Source: Streptomyces sp. NBC_00459
Lineage (GTDB): Bacteria; Actinomycetota; Actinomycetes; Streptomycetales; Streptomycetaceae
Length of the DNA: 64,000 nucleotides
Direction of reading: 5' to 3'
NCBI RefSeq assembly: GCF_036013955.1
Contig: NZ_CP107903.1
Span: forward strand, 6,076,001-6,140,000
Below, piece by piece: positions 1 through 8,402 of the stretch. Every line of letters starts with the position of its first letter. The stretch's first letter is position 1. A model generated the notes under the pieces. The model had not been told where the DNA came from and made no database searches. It was given only the letters and a program-made list of their open reading frames with translations. The translations under genes and the position numbers were made by a program.

Positions 1-282
1 CAGGTAGTCCGAGCCCGGGATCTTCTCCAGCTTGACCTTGCCCTTGGCCGTCTTGCTGGCGGCCGACCTGTTGAACCGCGTGACCGCCGCGGCCTGCACC
101 TTCACGGCGTCGTCCCCGTACACGAACGCGGTGATCGTGTCCCCGCCACCGCCCGAACCCTCACCCGAGCCGCAGGCGCTGAGGCCGGTGGTGAGCAGGG
201 CGGAGGCGCCGGCACCGAGCACCCAGCGCCTGCTGAACGCCGTACCGGCGGACCCTGTGGACCGCCCTCTGTTCGACTCCAT
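1..282 (-). CDS. Sugar ABC transporter substrate-binding lipoprotein (3' end beyond left edge)
   Basis: Only the first 94 codons are inside the window; the gene reads leftward off the edge. It starts at an ATG (280-282). The N-terminus has an Arg-Arg pair followed by a hydrophobic stretch and a lipobox (LSAC, Cys about residue 37), so it is probably an exported lipoprotein, perhaps via Tat because of the SRRW motif. A Gly/Ser linker and the start of a mature domain (DTITAFVYGDDAVKVQAAAV) follow, as in extracellular solute-binding proteins family 1. It is divergent from a LacI regulator, the usual arrangement for oligosaccharide ABC importers in Streptomyces. With a GH10 xylanase next door, xylo-oligosaccharide uptake (BxlE-like) is an inference; the substrate cannot be read from this fragment. 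Confidence 0.8.
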   Translation of the reverse strand, partial: MESNRGRSTGSAGTAFSRRWVLGAGASALLTTGLSACGSGEGSGGGGDTITAFVYGDDAVKVQAAAVTRFNRSAASKTAKGKVKLEKIPGSDYL

Positions 283-423
283 GACTGCACCTCTCGCGAA
301 TGTTCTGAACGAAACCTGAACGAGTCTCTGTACGAATCTTTCGGGTGGTACGTCGAATGTTCCGGAAATTTATGGGGGGACAGGGTCTTCGTCAAGAGGT
401 CGCGCAGGGATACGATCGCGGCC
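283..423. promoter_or_regulatory. Divergent promoter/operator region with CGAA boxes
   Basis: This 141-bp AT-richer region separates the binding-protein gene from the divergent lacI gene. It holds an inverted repeat CGAATCTTTCG at 333-343, one base from the perfect repeat CGAAACTTTCG found in front of the xylanase (1715-1725). Partial copies beginning CGAA lie at 297-307 (CGAATGTTCTG), 310-318 and 354-364 (CGAATGTTCCG). A CGAA-N-TTCG type repeat is the recognition element I recall for BxlR-type LacI regulators of xylobiose uptake. This suggests that the LacI protein encoded at 424 controls both this region and the xylanase. Confidence 0.55.
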
Positions 424-1476
424 ATGAGACCCTCGAAACCCGTTGAAACGCAGACGACACCGCAGTCCACCCAGACCGCGACGCTCGCCGAGATCGCCCG
501 CGAGGCAGGTGTCTCCGCTCCGACTGTTTCGAAGGTGCTCAACGGCCGCGCAGATGTCGCCCCCGGAACCCGGACCCGCGTCGAGGACCTGTTGCGGGCG
601 TACGGCTACCGGCGCCGGCGCGCCGAGGCGACCCGCTCCCCGCTGATCGACCTGGTCTTCCACGAGCTGGAGAGCGCGTGGGCGATGGAGGTCATCCGGG
701 GCGTGGAGAACGCGGCGCGGGAGGAGGGGCTGAGCGTCGTCCTCTCGGAGAGCGCGGGCCGCCTCACCCCGGGCCGCACCTGGGCCGACCAGGTCGCCGC
801 CCGCCGCCCGCACGGCGTGATCCTCGTCCTTTCGGGCCTCGACGAGTCACAGCGGGCACTGCTGACGAGCCGCTCCATCCCGTTCGTGGTGATGGACCCG
901 GCGGGTGACCCCGGCGACAACGTGCCCTCGGTCGGCGCCACCAACTGGCAGGGCGGTCTGGCGGCCACCCGCCACCTCGTCGAACTCGGCCACACCCGCA
1001 TCGCGTCGATCAGCGGCCCCTCCCGGATGATGTGCAGCCGCGCCCGCGTCGACGGCTACCGCGCGGCGCTGGAGACGGCGGGCCTCCCGGTCGACCCCGC
1101 CCTGCTCAAGGTGGGCGACTTCCACCACGAGACGGGTTACCGAGCCGGCCTCGAACTCCTGCGCTCCCCGAACCCCCCGACCGCCGTCTTCGCCGGCAAC
1201 GACCTCCAGGCCCTCGGCCTGTACGAGGCGGCCCGCGAACTCGGCCTGCGCATCCCGGAGGACCTGAGCGTGGTCGGCTTCGACGACCTGCCGATCGCCC
1301 GTCTGGTCGGCCCCCCGCTGACGACCGTCCGTCAGCCCTTGATGGAAATGGCGGAAACGGCGGCCAAGCTGGTCCTGAACCTGGGCCGGGAGGACGGCAC
1401 GTCCGGCGCGACAAGGGTGGAACTGGCAACAAGCCTGGTGGTACGCAACAGCACGGCCGCGCCGCCGGCGGTCTAG
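424..1476 (+). CDS. LacI-family transcriptional regulator
   Basis: 350 residues, ATG start. The N-terminal LacI helix-turn-helix is at about residues 18-65 (TLAEIAREAGVSAPTVSKVL, then the hinge sequence LLRAYGYRRR). A periplasmic-binding-protein-like sugar sensor domain follows (SGPSRMMCSRARVDGYRAAL, FAGNDLQALGLYEAARELGL, LSVVGFDDLPIARLVGPPLTTVRQP), all typical of the family. It is divergent from the sugar-binding lipoprotein and upstream of the GH10 xylanase, and both flanks carry similar CGAA/TTCG inverted repeats. A BxlR-like repressor of xylo-oligosaccharide use is the most likely role. The effector sugar is inferred from context, not from residues. Confidence 0.9.
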   Translation: MRPSKPVETQTTPQSTQTATLAEIAREAGVSAPTVSKVLNGRADVAPGTRTRVEDLLRAYGYRRRRAEATRSPLIDLVFHELESAWAMEVIRGVENAAREEGLSVVLSESAGRLTPGRTWADQVAARRPHGVILVLSGLDESQRALLTSRSIPFVVMDPAGDPGDNVPSVGATNWQGGLAATRHLVELGHTRIASISGPSRMMCSRARVDGYRAALETAGLPVDPALLKVGDFHHETGYRAGLELLRSPNPPTAVFAGNDLQALGLYEAARELGLRIPEDLSVVGFDDLPIARLVGPPLTTVRQPLMEMAETAAKLVLNLGREDGTSGATRVELATSLVVRNSTAAPPAV

Positions 1477-1483
1477 AGGGGGC

Positions 1484-1650
1484 AGGGCAACGTACCCAGG
1501 GGCGCGGGGCTGTATCGATTTGCGGCTCCGCCGCGTGGGCGCGAACAACCACGACGCACCCGCAGCCGAACCACCGGCCTGATCGGGGGCGCGGGGAACC
1601 GCGCGACAAACCACAACGCGCCCGCAGAGACCCACCGGCCCCTTGGACGC
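1484..1650 (+). repeat. Dispersed 3'-end repeat, copy A
   Basis: Non-coding sequence just after the lacI stop contains two degenerate units of a GC-rich element. The core GGGGCGCGGGGAACCGCGCG is at 1586-1605 and is followed by GACAAACCACAACG and a CCCGCAG tail. The same core with one change occurs after the ECF gene (6133) and, reversed, after the M23 peptidase gene (62441-62461). In all three cases it lies just 3' of a gene and in the same orientation. Elements like this are scattered through many Streptomyces genomes; a 3'-end or terminator role is inference. Confidence 0.6.
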
Positions 1651-1713
1651 ACAACTGTATTGACGAGTGACGCAAGACCCCCCAAACTGCACCGAAGTCA
1701 ATCGGTTGAACAG

Positions 1714-1726
1714 CCGAAACTTTCGG
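1714..1726. promoter_or_regulatory. Perfect inverted repeat operator before the xylanase
   Basis: CCGAAACTTTCGG is a perfect palindrome around a single central base. It ends in the ribosome-binding site (GGAGG at 1725-1729) of the xylanase gene. CGAAA-N-TTTCG repeats are conserved in front of Streptomyces xylanase genes as far as I recall. A protein bound here would sit over the start of the mRNA and block expression. Confidence 0.65.
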
Positions 1727-1737
1727 AGGCACCTGCA

Positions 1738-3090
1738 ATGAGCCCCTCCAGAACAGCTTTACGTCCACGCCTGCTGGCCCTCCTCACCGGCGCAGCGATC
1801 ACCACCACGCTGCTCCTCGCCGGGACGGCAACCGCCGCCGACCCCCCGCTGCGCGACCTCGCCACCGCCAAGGGCAAAGTCATGGGCACAGCCGTCACCG
1901 GCTCCAAGCTCACGGGAACATACGGCGACCTGGCCGGCGCCCAGTTCAACTCGCTCACCCCCGGCAACGCCATGAAGTGGGAGTCCGTGGAGCCCAGCCG
2001 GGGCACCTACAACTGGACCGAGGCCGACCAGATCGTCGCCTTCGCCCAGGCCCACAACCAGCAGGTACGTGGCCACACCCTGGTCTGGCACAGTCAGAAC
2101 CCGGGCTGGCTGGCCAACGGCACCTGGACGCCGGCCCAGCTCAGCACGATCCTCCAGGACCACATCACCACCGAAGTCACGCGCTACAAGGGCAAGTTGG
2201 CCGCCTGGGACGTGGTGAACGAGCCCTTCAACGAGGACGGCACCTACCGCTCGACGCTCTGGTCGAACAACCTCGGCACCGACTACATCGCGCAGTCCCT
2301 GACCTGGGCGAGGGCGGCCGACCCGACGGCGAAGCTCTACATCAACGACTACAACGTCGAGGGCGTCAACGCGAAGAGCACGGCTCTCTACAACCTGGTC
2401 AAGTCCCTGAAGGAGCGCGGGATCCCGATCGACGGAGTGGGTCTGCAGGCGCACCTGATCCTCGGTCAGTACCCCTCGACCCTCCAGCAGAACATCCAGC
2501 GGTTCGCCGATCTGGGCGTCGACGTGGCGATCACGGAGCTGGACATCCGTATGCAACTGCCCGCCACAGATGCCAAGTTGACCCAGCAGGCGGCCGACTA
2601 CAAGGCCGTCATGAACGCGTGTGTGGCCGTGACCCGGTGCACCGGCGTGACGGTCTGGGGCTTCACGGACTCCGACTCCTGGATCCCGGACGTGTTCGAC
2701 GGATACGGCGCGGCGACCCCGTACACGGAGAGCTTCACCCCGAAACCGGCGTACTACGCCATCGCCCAGTCGCTCGGCGGCACCCCGTCGACGGAGGGCT
2801 GCACGGCGACGTACAGCGTCCCGAACCAGTGGAACTCCGGGTTCACCGGACAGGTGACGATCGCCTGTTCCGCGGGCCGGTCGCTGTCCTCGTGGAAGGT
2901 GAGCTGGACGTACGGCGCGGGCCAGCAGGTCGCGCAGGCCTGGAACGCCACCTGCACCCAGTCGGGGGCGGCGGTGACCTGCGTGAACGCCTCGTACAAC
3001 GGAACGGTGCCCAGTGGCGGCTCGGTGAGCTTCGGGTTCAACGGGACATGGAGCGGGAGCAACCCCGCACCGACGGTCACGCTGGGGTGA
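1738..3090 (+). CDS. Secreted endo-1,4-beta-xylanase, GH10 with C-terminal CBM2
   Basis: 450 residues. The ATG at 1738 is chosen because GGAGG lies 8 bases upstream and a Sec signal peptide follows directly (about residues 1-34, cleavage near TATAADPP). A GH10 barrel spans about residues 38-345. The acid/base Glu162 is in WDVVNEPF and the nucleophile Glu267 in ITELDI. WHSQNPGW and the late tryptophan motif VWGFTDSDSW are family hallmarks. After a short linker, a family 2 carbohydrate-binding module (about 352-450) has conserved Cys residues and surface Trp (PNQWNSGFTG, TYGAG, NGTWSGSNPAP). It hydrolyses internal xylan bonds outside the cell, feeding the uptake system on the left edge. The operator over its ribosome-binding site suggests repression until xylo-oligosaccharide is present. 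Confidence 0.96.
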   Translation: MSPSRTALRPRLLALLTGAAITTTLLLAGTATAADPPLRDLATAKGKVMGTAVTGSKLTGTYGDLAGAQFNSLTPGNAMKWESVEPSRGTYNWTEADQIVAFAQAHNQQVRGHTLVWHSQNPGWLANGTWTPAQLSTILQDHITTEVTRYKGKLAAWDVVNEPFNEDGTYRSTLWSNNLGTDYIAQSLTWARAADPTAKLYINDYNVEGVNAKSTALYNLVKSLKERGIPIDGVGLQAHLILGQYPSTLQQNIQRFADLGVDVAITELDIRMQLPATDAKLTQQAADYKAVMNACVAVTRCTGVTVWGFTDSDSWIPDVFDGYGAATPYTESFTPKPAYYAIAQSLGGTPSTEGCTATYSVPNQWNSGFTGQVTIACSAGRSLSSWKVSWTYGAGQQVAQAWNATCTQSGAAVTCVNASYNGTVPSGGSVSFGFNGTWSGSNPAPTVTLG

Positions 3091-3196
3091 TTTCCGGCTG
3101 ATCCTGGCCTGATCCCGGCCTGAGAAGCGTGAGATTTTCCGAAGAATCCCGGGCCGGGGCCCTTGCGCGTAATAATTCGGACGTACGTTCTTCCGT

Positions 3197-4270
3197 GTGA
3201 CGGGAGACGAGGGAAAGACGTCCGATGACAACGGGGGCGCGGAGAGACAGGTGGGCCGACGGTCGTCGCGCTGGATGAAGGCCGTCGGTTTCACGCTGGC
3301 CGGCACCCTGGTGATCGCAGCCGCGGGTGCGGGCTACGCCTACTGGCATCTGAACCGCAACATCAAGAGCGTCGACATCAACAGCGCGCTCGGCGACAAC
3401 CGCCCGGCGAAGACGCGGTCGCTGCCCTCGGCAGGCGCGTCCGCCTCGGCGACACCGCTGCCGAGTGAGGCGCTGAACATCCTGGTGCTGGGGTCCGACT
3501 CGCGCAGCGGCAAGCGGAACCAGGCACTCGGCGGCGGCAGCAGCGAGGGCGCGAGGTCCGACACGGCGATGGTCGTCCACCTGGACGCGGGCCGCACGAA
3601 GGCGACGATCGTGAGCATCCCGCGCGACACGCTGGTCACGCGGCCCTCCTGCCCCCTGGCGGACGGGGGTTCGACGGCGGAGGCGTACGGCGTCATGTTC
3701 AACACGGCGTACTCGGTCGGCGGCCCGGTCTGCGCGGTCAAGACGGTGGAGTCGATGACGAACGTCCGCATGGACCACTACCTGGAGGTCGATTTCGCGG
3801 GCTTCGCCGACCTGGTGGACGCGCTCGGCGGCGTCACGGTCACCACGGACGAGGACATCGACGACGACGACAGCCACCTCGACCTGAAGGCGGGCGAACA
3901 CCACCTCGACGGCACCCAGGCCCTCGCCCTCGCCCGCACCCGGCACGGCATCGGCGACGGCAGCGACCTGGGCCGAATAGGCCTCCAGCAGACACTGGTC
4001 AAGGCCCTCCTCCAGCAGATCTCCTCGACGAACCTGCTGACCAGCCCGGCCAGGCTGTACAAGGTCGCCGACGTGGCCACGGCCAGCCTGACCACGGACA
4101 CCGGCCTGAACTCCCTCAGCGAGCTGATGAGCCTGGGCCAGAGCCTGCAGGGCCTGTCGGCGGACGAGCTGAAGACGGTGACGATGCCGGTGGTGCCAGC
4201 GGCTTCCGATGCCAACCGGGTGGTGGCCGAGCAGCCGGAGGCGGCGGAGCTGTGGGCGACGCTGCGCTGA
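3197..4270 (+). CDS. LytR-CpsA-Psr (LCP) family cell-wall glycopolymer ligase
   Basis: 357 residues with a GTG start at 3197. A short cytoplasmic N-terminus is followed by one membrane helix (about 30-50, ending in AAAGAGYAYW). The extracytoplasmic LCP domain is at about 93-265. Visible motifs are NILVLGSDSR, the Arg/Asp motif in RSDTAMVVHLD, IVSIPRDT, and the conserved aspartates and arginine of DLVDALGGV and ALALARTRHG...DLGRIGLQQ. LCP enzymes move undecaprenyl-pyrophosphate-linked glycopolymers (teichoic-type acids, polysaccharides) onto peptidoglycan. No glycopolymer genes lie beside it, so the polymer is unknown. It stands alone between xylanase and the DGPF gene. Confidence 0.93.
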   Translation: MTGDEGKTSDDNGGAERQVGRRSSRWMKAVGFTLAGTLVIAAAGAGYAYWHLNRNIKSVDINSALGDNRPAKTRSLPSAGASASATPLPSEALNILVLGSDSRSGKRNQALGGGSSEGARSDTAMVVHLDAGRTKATIVSIPRDTLVTRPSCPLADGGSTAEAYGVMFNTAYSVGGPVCAVKTVESMTNVRMDHYLEVDFAGFADLVDALGGVTVTTDEDIDDDDSHLDLKAGEHHLDGTQALALARTRHGIGDGSDLGRIGLQQTLVKALLQQISSTNLLTSPARLYKVADVATASLTTDTGLNSLSELMSLGQSLQGLSADELKTVTMPVVPAASDANRVVAEQPEAAELWATLR

Positions 4271-4335
4271 GGTGATCCCCTCTGAGCTGCGGAAACGACT
4301 CCGGGAAAAAAATCCCGAAGAAATTTCCGCAGCTG

Positions 4336-4362
4336 TGTCGATCCGGGTCGGCCCTGTTCGAC
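4336..4362 (+). promoter_or_regulatory. Predicted ECF42-type promoter for the DGPF gene
   Basis: TGTCGA at 4336-4341 and CGAC at 4359-4362 are separated by exactly 17 bases and lie about 50 bases before the DGPF start codon. As I recall, published work on S. venezuelae ECF42 described a target motif with TGTCGA at -35 and CGA plus C/T at -10 in front of DGPF genes. The adjacent sigma factor at 4841 is an ECF42 member, so autoregulation of the pair is likely. Confidence 0.7.
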
Positions 4363-4413
4363 GCACAGGTGAGAGCCCGGAAAGGAACCGGGCCCCGCCC
4401 AAGGAGGAACCCC

Positions 4414-4770
4414 ATGCCCCGTTATCTCTCCCTCGTGCAGATCGACGAAGCCACCGCCCCCGCCGAAGGCCCCAGCCCCGAGCTGATGCAGCGCATGGGC
4501 GAGCTGATCGAGGAGATCACCAAGGCCGGGGTGATGCTCGACACCGCCGGCCTCACGCCCACCGCGCAGGGCATGCGTGTGCACTGGCAGGACGGCAAGC
4601 TCTCGGTCACCGACGGCCCCTTCACCGAGTCCAAGGAGATCGTCGGCGGCTACGCGATCATGCAGTGCAAGGACAAGGCCGAGGCCCTTGAGTGGACCAA
4701 GCGGTTCCTGAAGGTCCACGAGGAGCACTGGACGGTCACCTGCGAGGTGCGGGAGATCGCGGAGGGCTGA
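4414..4770 (+). CDS. YCII-related DGPF domain protein
   Basis: 118 residues. The ATG at 4414 has a strong ribosome-binding site (AAGGAGG, 4401-4407). The protein opens with PRYLSLVQIDE and carries the signature DGPFTESKEIVGGYAIMQCKDK (VTDGPF at about residues 65-72), which defines the DGPF group of YCII-like small alpha/beta proteins. No enzymatic activity is established for the group. DGPF genes are the standard partners and regulatory targets of ECF42 sigma factors, and such a gene begins 70 bases downstream. The predicted ECF42 promoter in front of it supports a functional pair. Confidence 0.92.
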   Translation: MPRYLSLVQIDEATAPAEGPSPELMQRMGELIEEITKAGVMLDTAGLTPTAQGMRVHWQDGKLSVTDGPFTESKEIVGGYAIMQCKDKAEALEWTKRFLKVHEEHWTVTCEVREIAEG

Positions 4771-4840
4771 GCGAACCCTCCCCGGTTGCGCCCTCGGTCG
4801 TCCTTGGCCGATCGCCGCAGACGGTGTCTGATGGTGGGCT

Positions 4841-6133
4841 GTGACCCGACAGCCCACCTCCGACTCCGCGCCCGGACAAGCACTCAGGCAAACCGTCGAG
4901 ACGGTCTTCCGCCTCGAATCCCCCCGCATCATCGCGGCCGTCACCCGCACCGTCCGGGACATAGGCATCGCCGAGGAGCTGGCCCAGGACGCCCTGGTCG
5001 CCGCCCTCGAACAGTGGCCCCGCGACGGCGTCCCCGACAATCCGGGCGCCTGGCTCATGGCCACCGCCAAGCACCGCGCCATCGACCTGATCCGCCGCCG
5101 TGAGACATACGCCGGCAAGCTGGCGGAGATCGGCCGGAGCCTGGAGACGACCGCCCCGCCGGTCGAGCCGTCCGCCCCCGACGACATCGACGACGATCTG
5201 CTCCGCCTCGTCTTCACGGCCTGCCACCCGGTGCTGTCCGCCGAGGCCCGCATCGCCCTCACCCTCCGCCTCCTCGGCGGCCTCACCACCCCGGAGATCG
5301 CCCGCGCCTTCCTGGTCCCGGAGGCCACGGTCGCCCAGCGCATCGTCCGCGCCAAACGAACCCTCGCGACGAAGGACGTCGCCTTCGAGGTCCCGTACGG
5401 TCCCGAGCGCGAGGCCCGGCTCGGCTCGGTCCTGGAGGTCATCTACCTGATCTTCAACGAGGGGTACGCCGCCACAGCCGGCGACGACCTGCTGCGCCCC
5501 GCCCTCTGCGAGGACGCCCTGCGGCTGGCCCGCGTGCTGTCGGGCCTGATGCCCAAGGAACCCGAAGTGCACGCGCTGACAGCCCTGTTGGAGCTCCAGG
5601 CGTCCCGTTCGTCGGCCCGCACGGGCCCGACGGGCGAGCCGGTGCTCCTCAAGGACCAGAACCGCTCCCGCTGGAACCGCATGCTGATCGCCCGCGGCTT
5701 CACGGCCCTGGCCCGAGCCGAAGCGGCGGGCGCCACGACAACGACATCGGGCCCGGGCCCGTACGCCCTCCAGGCCGCCATCGCCGCCTGCCACGCCCAC
5801 GCCCACTCCTACGACGACACGGACTGGCCCCGCATCGCCGCCCTGTACGCGGCCCTCGCGGTCCGATCCCCGTCCCCGGTGGTGGAGTTGAACCGGGCGG
5901 TGGCGGTGTCGATGGCGGAGGGACCAGCCCCCGCCCTCCGGATCATCGACACCCTCACCACCGAACCGGCCCTGCGCGACTACCACTTGCTCCCCAGCGT
6001 CCGGGCCGACCTCCTCCTGCGCCTGGGCTGCAAGAAGGAGGCAAGAGCGGAATTCCTACGAGCAGCAGAACTGACCCAGAACGAACGAGAACGGGACTTG
6101 CTACGAGCCAGAGCGCAGGAGTGCGCCCCATAG
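4841..6133 (+). CDS. ECF42-group RNA polymerase sigma factor with C-terminal extension
   Basis: 430 residues, GTG start. Sigma region 2 is at about 20-85 (ESPRIIAAVTRTVRDIGIAEELAQDALVAALEQWP, then PGAWLMATAKHRAIDLIRRR) and region 4 at about 120-175 (LTLRLLGGLTTPEIARAFLVPEATVAQRIVRAKRTL). The remaining 250 residues are the long C-terminal extension of this group, beginning with a LIFNEGY motif and LRPALCEDALRLARVLSGLMP, and ending in helical TPR-like repeats. No anti-sigma gene is adjacent. In ECF42 proteins the extension is thought to be needed for activity. It probably drives the DGPF gene just upstream; the inducing signal is unknown. The stop codon lies in a dispersed repeat. Confidence 0.93.
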   Translation: MTRQPTSDSAPGQALRQTVETVFRLESPRIIAAVTRTVRDIGIAEELAQDALVAALEQWPRDGVPDNPGAWLMATAKHRAIDLIRRRETYAGKLAEIGRSLETTAPPVEPSAPDDIDDDLLRLVFTACHPVLSAEARIALTLRLLGGLTTPEIARAFLVPEATVAQRIVRAKRTLATKDVAFEVPYGPEREARLGSVLEVIYLIFNEGYAATAGDDLLRPALCEDALRLARVLSGLMPKEPEVHALTALLELQASRSSARTGPTGEPVLLKDQNRSRWNRMLIARGFTALARAEAAGATTTTSGPGPYALQAAIAACHAHAHSYDDTDWPRIAALYAALAVRSPSPVVELNRAVAVSMAEGPAPALRIIDTLTTEPALRDYHLLPSVRADLLLRLGCKKEARAEFLRAAELTQNERERDLLRARAQECAP

Positions 6134-6176
6134 GGGCGCGGGGAACTGCGCGACAAGCCCCCACGGACCCGCAGCT
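6125..6176 (+). repeat. Dispersed 3'-end repeat, copy B
   Basis: The core GGGGCGCGGGGAACTGCGCG begins at the last base of the ECF stop codon (6133) and is followed by GACAAGCC and a GGACCCGCAG tail. It matches copy A (about 1586) and copy C (62441-62461, reverse). It separates this gene from the convergent methyltransferase gene. Confidence 0.65.
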
Positions 6177-6200
6177 AACGAACCGCCGAACCAGCGGAGC

Positions 6201-7385
6201 TCAACGCACAGGGCGGCCGATCAGCATCACCGGCGCCCCCGCCACCCGAGTCAGGAAAACCGTCGCCGAGTTGGGCCCCCGGGGCTTCACCATCTTCCGG
6301 AGTTCCTCGGGCTCGACCGCCGACCCCCGCTTCTTCACGGTCAGCACTCCGACCTCCCGTTCCCGCAGCAGAGCCTTCAACTTCTTCACGCCGAAGGGAA
6401 GTCGGTCGGTGATCTCGTAGGCGGAGGCATAGGGCGTAGCCCGCAACCCGTCCGCCGTCACATAGGCGATCGTCTCGTCGATGAGCCCCCCGCCGACCTC
6501 CTCGGCCACCTCCGCCACCAGGTGCGCCCGGATCACGGCACCGTCGGGCTCGTACAAGTACCGCCCCACCGCTCGCACTTGCGGGTTCGGCAGCCCTCGG
6601 CCGACCAGAACACGCGGCCCCGGCAGCAGAGTTGCCCGCACCAGCCCGGGCTCGGTCCCGAACCAGAGCACCGCTTCCTTCACATCCCCGCCGTCGGAGA
6701 TCCACTCGGCCCCTGCATCGGCGGGCACCGCCTCGTGCGGCACACCGGGAGCGATCTTCAGCGCGGCCAGCGGGGCCTTCCGTGCGGCCTCCACGGCCCA
6801 CGACAACGGCGGCGAGTACGCCTCGGGATCGAAGATCCGCCCACGCCCGCCGCGCCGCGCGGGATCGACGAACAAGGCGTCGTACGAGGACGTGTCCACA
6901 TCGGCGACATCCGCCTCCCGCACCTCCACCAGCTCCCCGATACCCAGCGCCTCGACGTTCGCGCGCGCGACGGCGGCCGTGAGCGGATCCCGGTCCACGG
7001 CGAGGACACGGATCCCGGCCCGGGCGAGCGTGAGGGCATCGCCCCCGATGCCGCAGCACAGGTCGGCGACTGAGGTCACGCCCAACTCCCTGAACCGGTC
7101 CGCCCGGTACGCGGCCACGCTCGCCCGCGTCGACTGCTCGACCCCGTTCGGCGTGAAGAACATCCGCCCGGCGTCCGCGGCGCCGAACTTCGCCACCGCC
7201 CGCTGCCGCAGCCGTTCCTGTCCGAGCGCCGCCGAGACCAGTTCGGCGGGATGCCCGCGGCGCAGCCGGGTGGCGACGGCCAGTTCACGGGCCGGCTCGG
7301 TACCGCGCACCTCGTCGAGGAGGGCGCGGCCCTCGGGGGTGAGGAGGGCGGCGAAGGCGGAGAGGGGTGCGGCGAGGTCGTTCAC
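6201..7385 (-). CDS. Class I SAM-dependent methyltransferase with THUMP-like domain
   Basis: 394 residues, GTG start (7383-7385). The N-terminal part is helical. A Rossmann methyltransferase core at about 95-240 has the SAM motif VADLCCGIGGDALTLARAG, the acidic end of strand 2 (VLAVDRDPLT) and a DALFVDPARRGGRGR motif. The C-terminal 100 residues (TADGLRATPYASAYEITDRLPFGVKKLKALL...VGVLTVKKRG) match the THUMP-like domain seen at the end of these enzymes. RNA methylation is likely because of that domain, but the substrate is not known. It is convergent with the ECF gene and divergent from the deacetylase at 7476. Confidence 0.85.
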   Translation of the reverse strand: MNDLAAPLSAFAALLTPEGRALLDEVRGTEPARELAVATRLRRGHPAELVSAALGQERLRQRAVAKFGAADAGRMFFTPNGVEQSTRASVAAYRADRFRELGVTSVADLCCGIGGDALTLARAGIRVLAVDRDPLTAAVARANVEALGIGELVEVREADVADVDTSSYDALFVDPARRGGRGRIFDPEAYSPPLSWAVEAARKAPLAALKIAPGVPHEAVPADAGAEWISDGGDVKEAVLWFGTEPGLVRATLLPGPRVLVGRGLPNPQVRAVGRYLYEPDGAVIRAHLVAEVAEEVGGGLIDETIAYVTADGLRATPYASAYEITDRLPFGVKKLKALLREREVGVLTVKKRGSAVEPEELRKMVKPRGPNSATVFLTRVAGAPVMLIGRPVR

Positions 7386-7475
7386 CGGCTCATTGTGGGC
7401 CAGCCGGTGGACGGAGTGCTTCCGGCGGCGGTGTCGGCCGAGTTCCCCGGTCCCGCACTGGGAAGATCCGGCACC

Positions 7476-8402
7476 ATGCGATCAGTAGGACAAAAATACA
7501 AAAACCGGTCAATTGTCCGTGCCGGGATCGCCGCGCTCGCCGTGGCCACCCTCGCCTCCGCCTGCGCGGAAGGCGCCGTCCCGCCCAGGAGCGCCCGCCC
7601 TGCTCCCGGGCAGGAACTGCACCTCGACGCACCCCCGGCGCGTGCCCTCGACGCATACGCCCAGAAACTGCGCCGTTCCTACGCGGCCCGCGCGGCCACG
7701 GCCAAGCGCTGGGGCCTGACCGAGCCCCCGCTGACCGCACCCCCGCCCCCCACCCGCAAACCGAGGATCACCACCCGCAAGGGCTTCGAGGTGGACGACC
7801 ACGAGAAACGCGGCCTGCCGCCCGTCTTCACCACGATCCCGACCCGCCACAAGATCGTCTTCCTCACGATCGACGACGGCGCCGAGAAGGATCCGGCGTT
7901 CCTGCGGATGATGAGCGACCTGAAGATCCCGTACACCGCCTTCCTCAGCGACTACCTGGTCAAGGAGGACTACGGCTACTTCAGGAAGATGCGCGACCTG
8001 GGTGTCGTACTCAACAACCACACCCTCCACCACCGTTACCTGCCCGCCCTCTCCTACGAACGGCAGCGGACCGAGATCTGCGGCATGCAGGACGTCATCA
8101 GGAAGCGGTACGGCACTCGCCCCGCCCTCTTCCGCCCGCCCTACGGCAACTACGACGAGGACAGCCTGCGCGCCGCGAAGTCGTGCGGCGTGAAGCACGT
8201 ACCCCTCTGGAACGAGGAGGTCTTCGCCGACCACTGGGACTACCGCGAGTGGGACCGGGACATCCACCCGGGCGACATCGTCCTCAGCCACTTCCGCGGC
8301 AAGGGCGACGGGAAGGGCACGATGCCCGACATGGTCCGCCGCTTCATGAAGCTCGTCACGGCCAAGGGGTACGCGGTGGCCCGCCTGGAGGACTACCTGT
8401 GA
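7476..8402 (+). CDS. Polysaccharide deacetylase family lipoprotein (first of a pair)
   Basis: 308 residues. The ATG at 7476 is directly followed by a signal peptide with a likely lipobox (LASAC, Cys about 27). The NodB-homology domain occupies about 120-300. The metal-site motif 1 is TIDDGAEKD, motif 2 is NNHTLHH, motif 3 is FRPPYGNYD, and a late LSHF motif supplies the second His. Such enzymes remove acetyl groups from N-acetylated sugars of peptidoglycan or other envelope glycans. Motif 1 reads IDDG rather than the usual FDDG. The stop codon overlaps the start of a second, related gene by 4 bases. Its exact glycan substrate is unknown. Confidence 0.9.
   Translation: MRSVGQKYKNRSIVRAGIAALAVATLASACAEGAVPPRSARPAPGQELHLDAPPARALDAYAQKLRRSYAARAATAKRWGLTEPPLTAPPPPTRKPRITTRKGFEVDDHEKRGLPPVFTTIPTRHKIVFLTIDDGAEKDPAFLRMMSDLKIPYTAFLSDYLVKEDYGYFRKMRDLGVVLNNHTLHHRYLPALSYERQRTEICGMQDVIRKRYGTRPALFRPPYGNYDEDSLRAAKSCGVKHVPLWNEEVFADHWDYREWDRDIHPGDIVLSHFRGKGDGKGTMPDMVRRFMKLVTAKGYAVARLEDYL

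Noticed and set aside
1759..3306. 515-codon minus-strand frame opposite the xylanase
   Set aside because: Shadow of the GH10 gene, whose catalytic motifs and signal peptide are unambiguous. The antisense translation is low-complexity with no domain.
7251..7475. N-terminal extension of the first deacetylase
   Set aside because: The frame is open further upstream, but the signal peptide begins at the ATG at 7476, and the upstream part overlaps the divergent methyltransferase gene.
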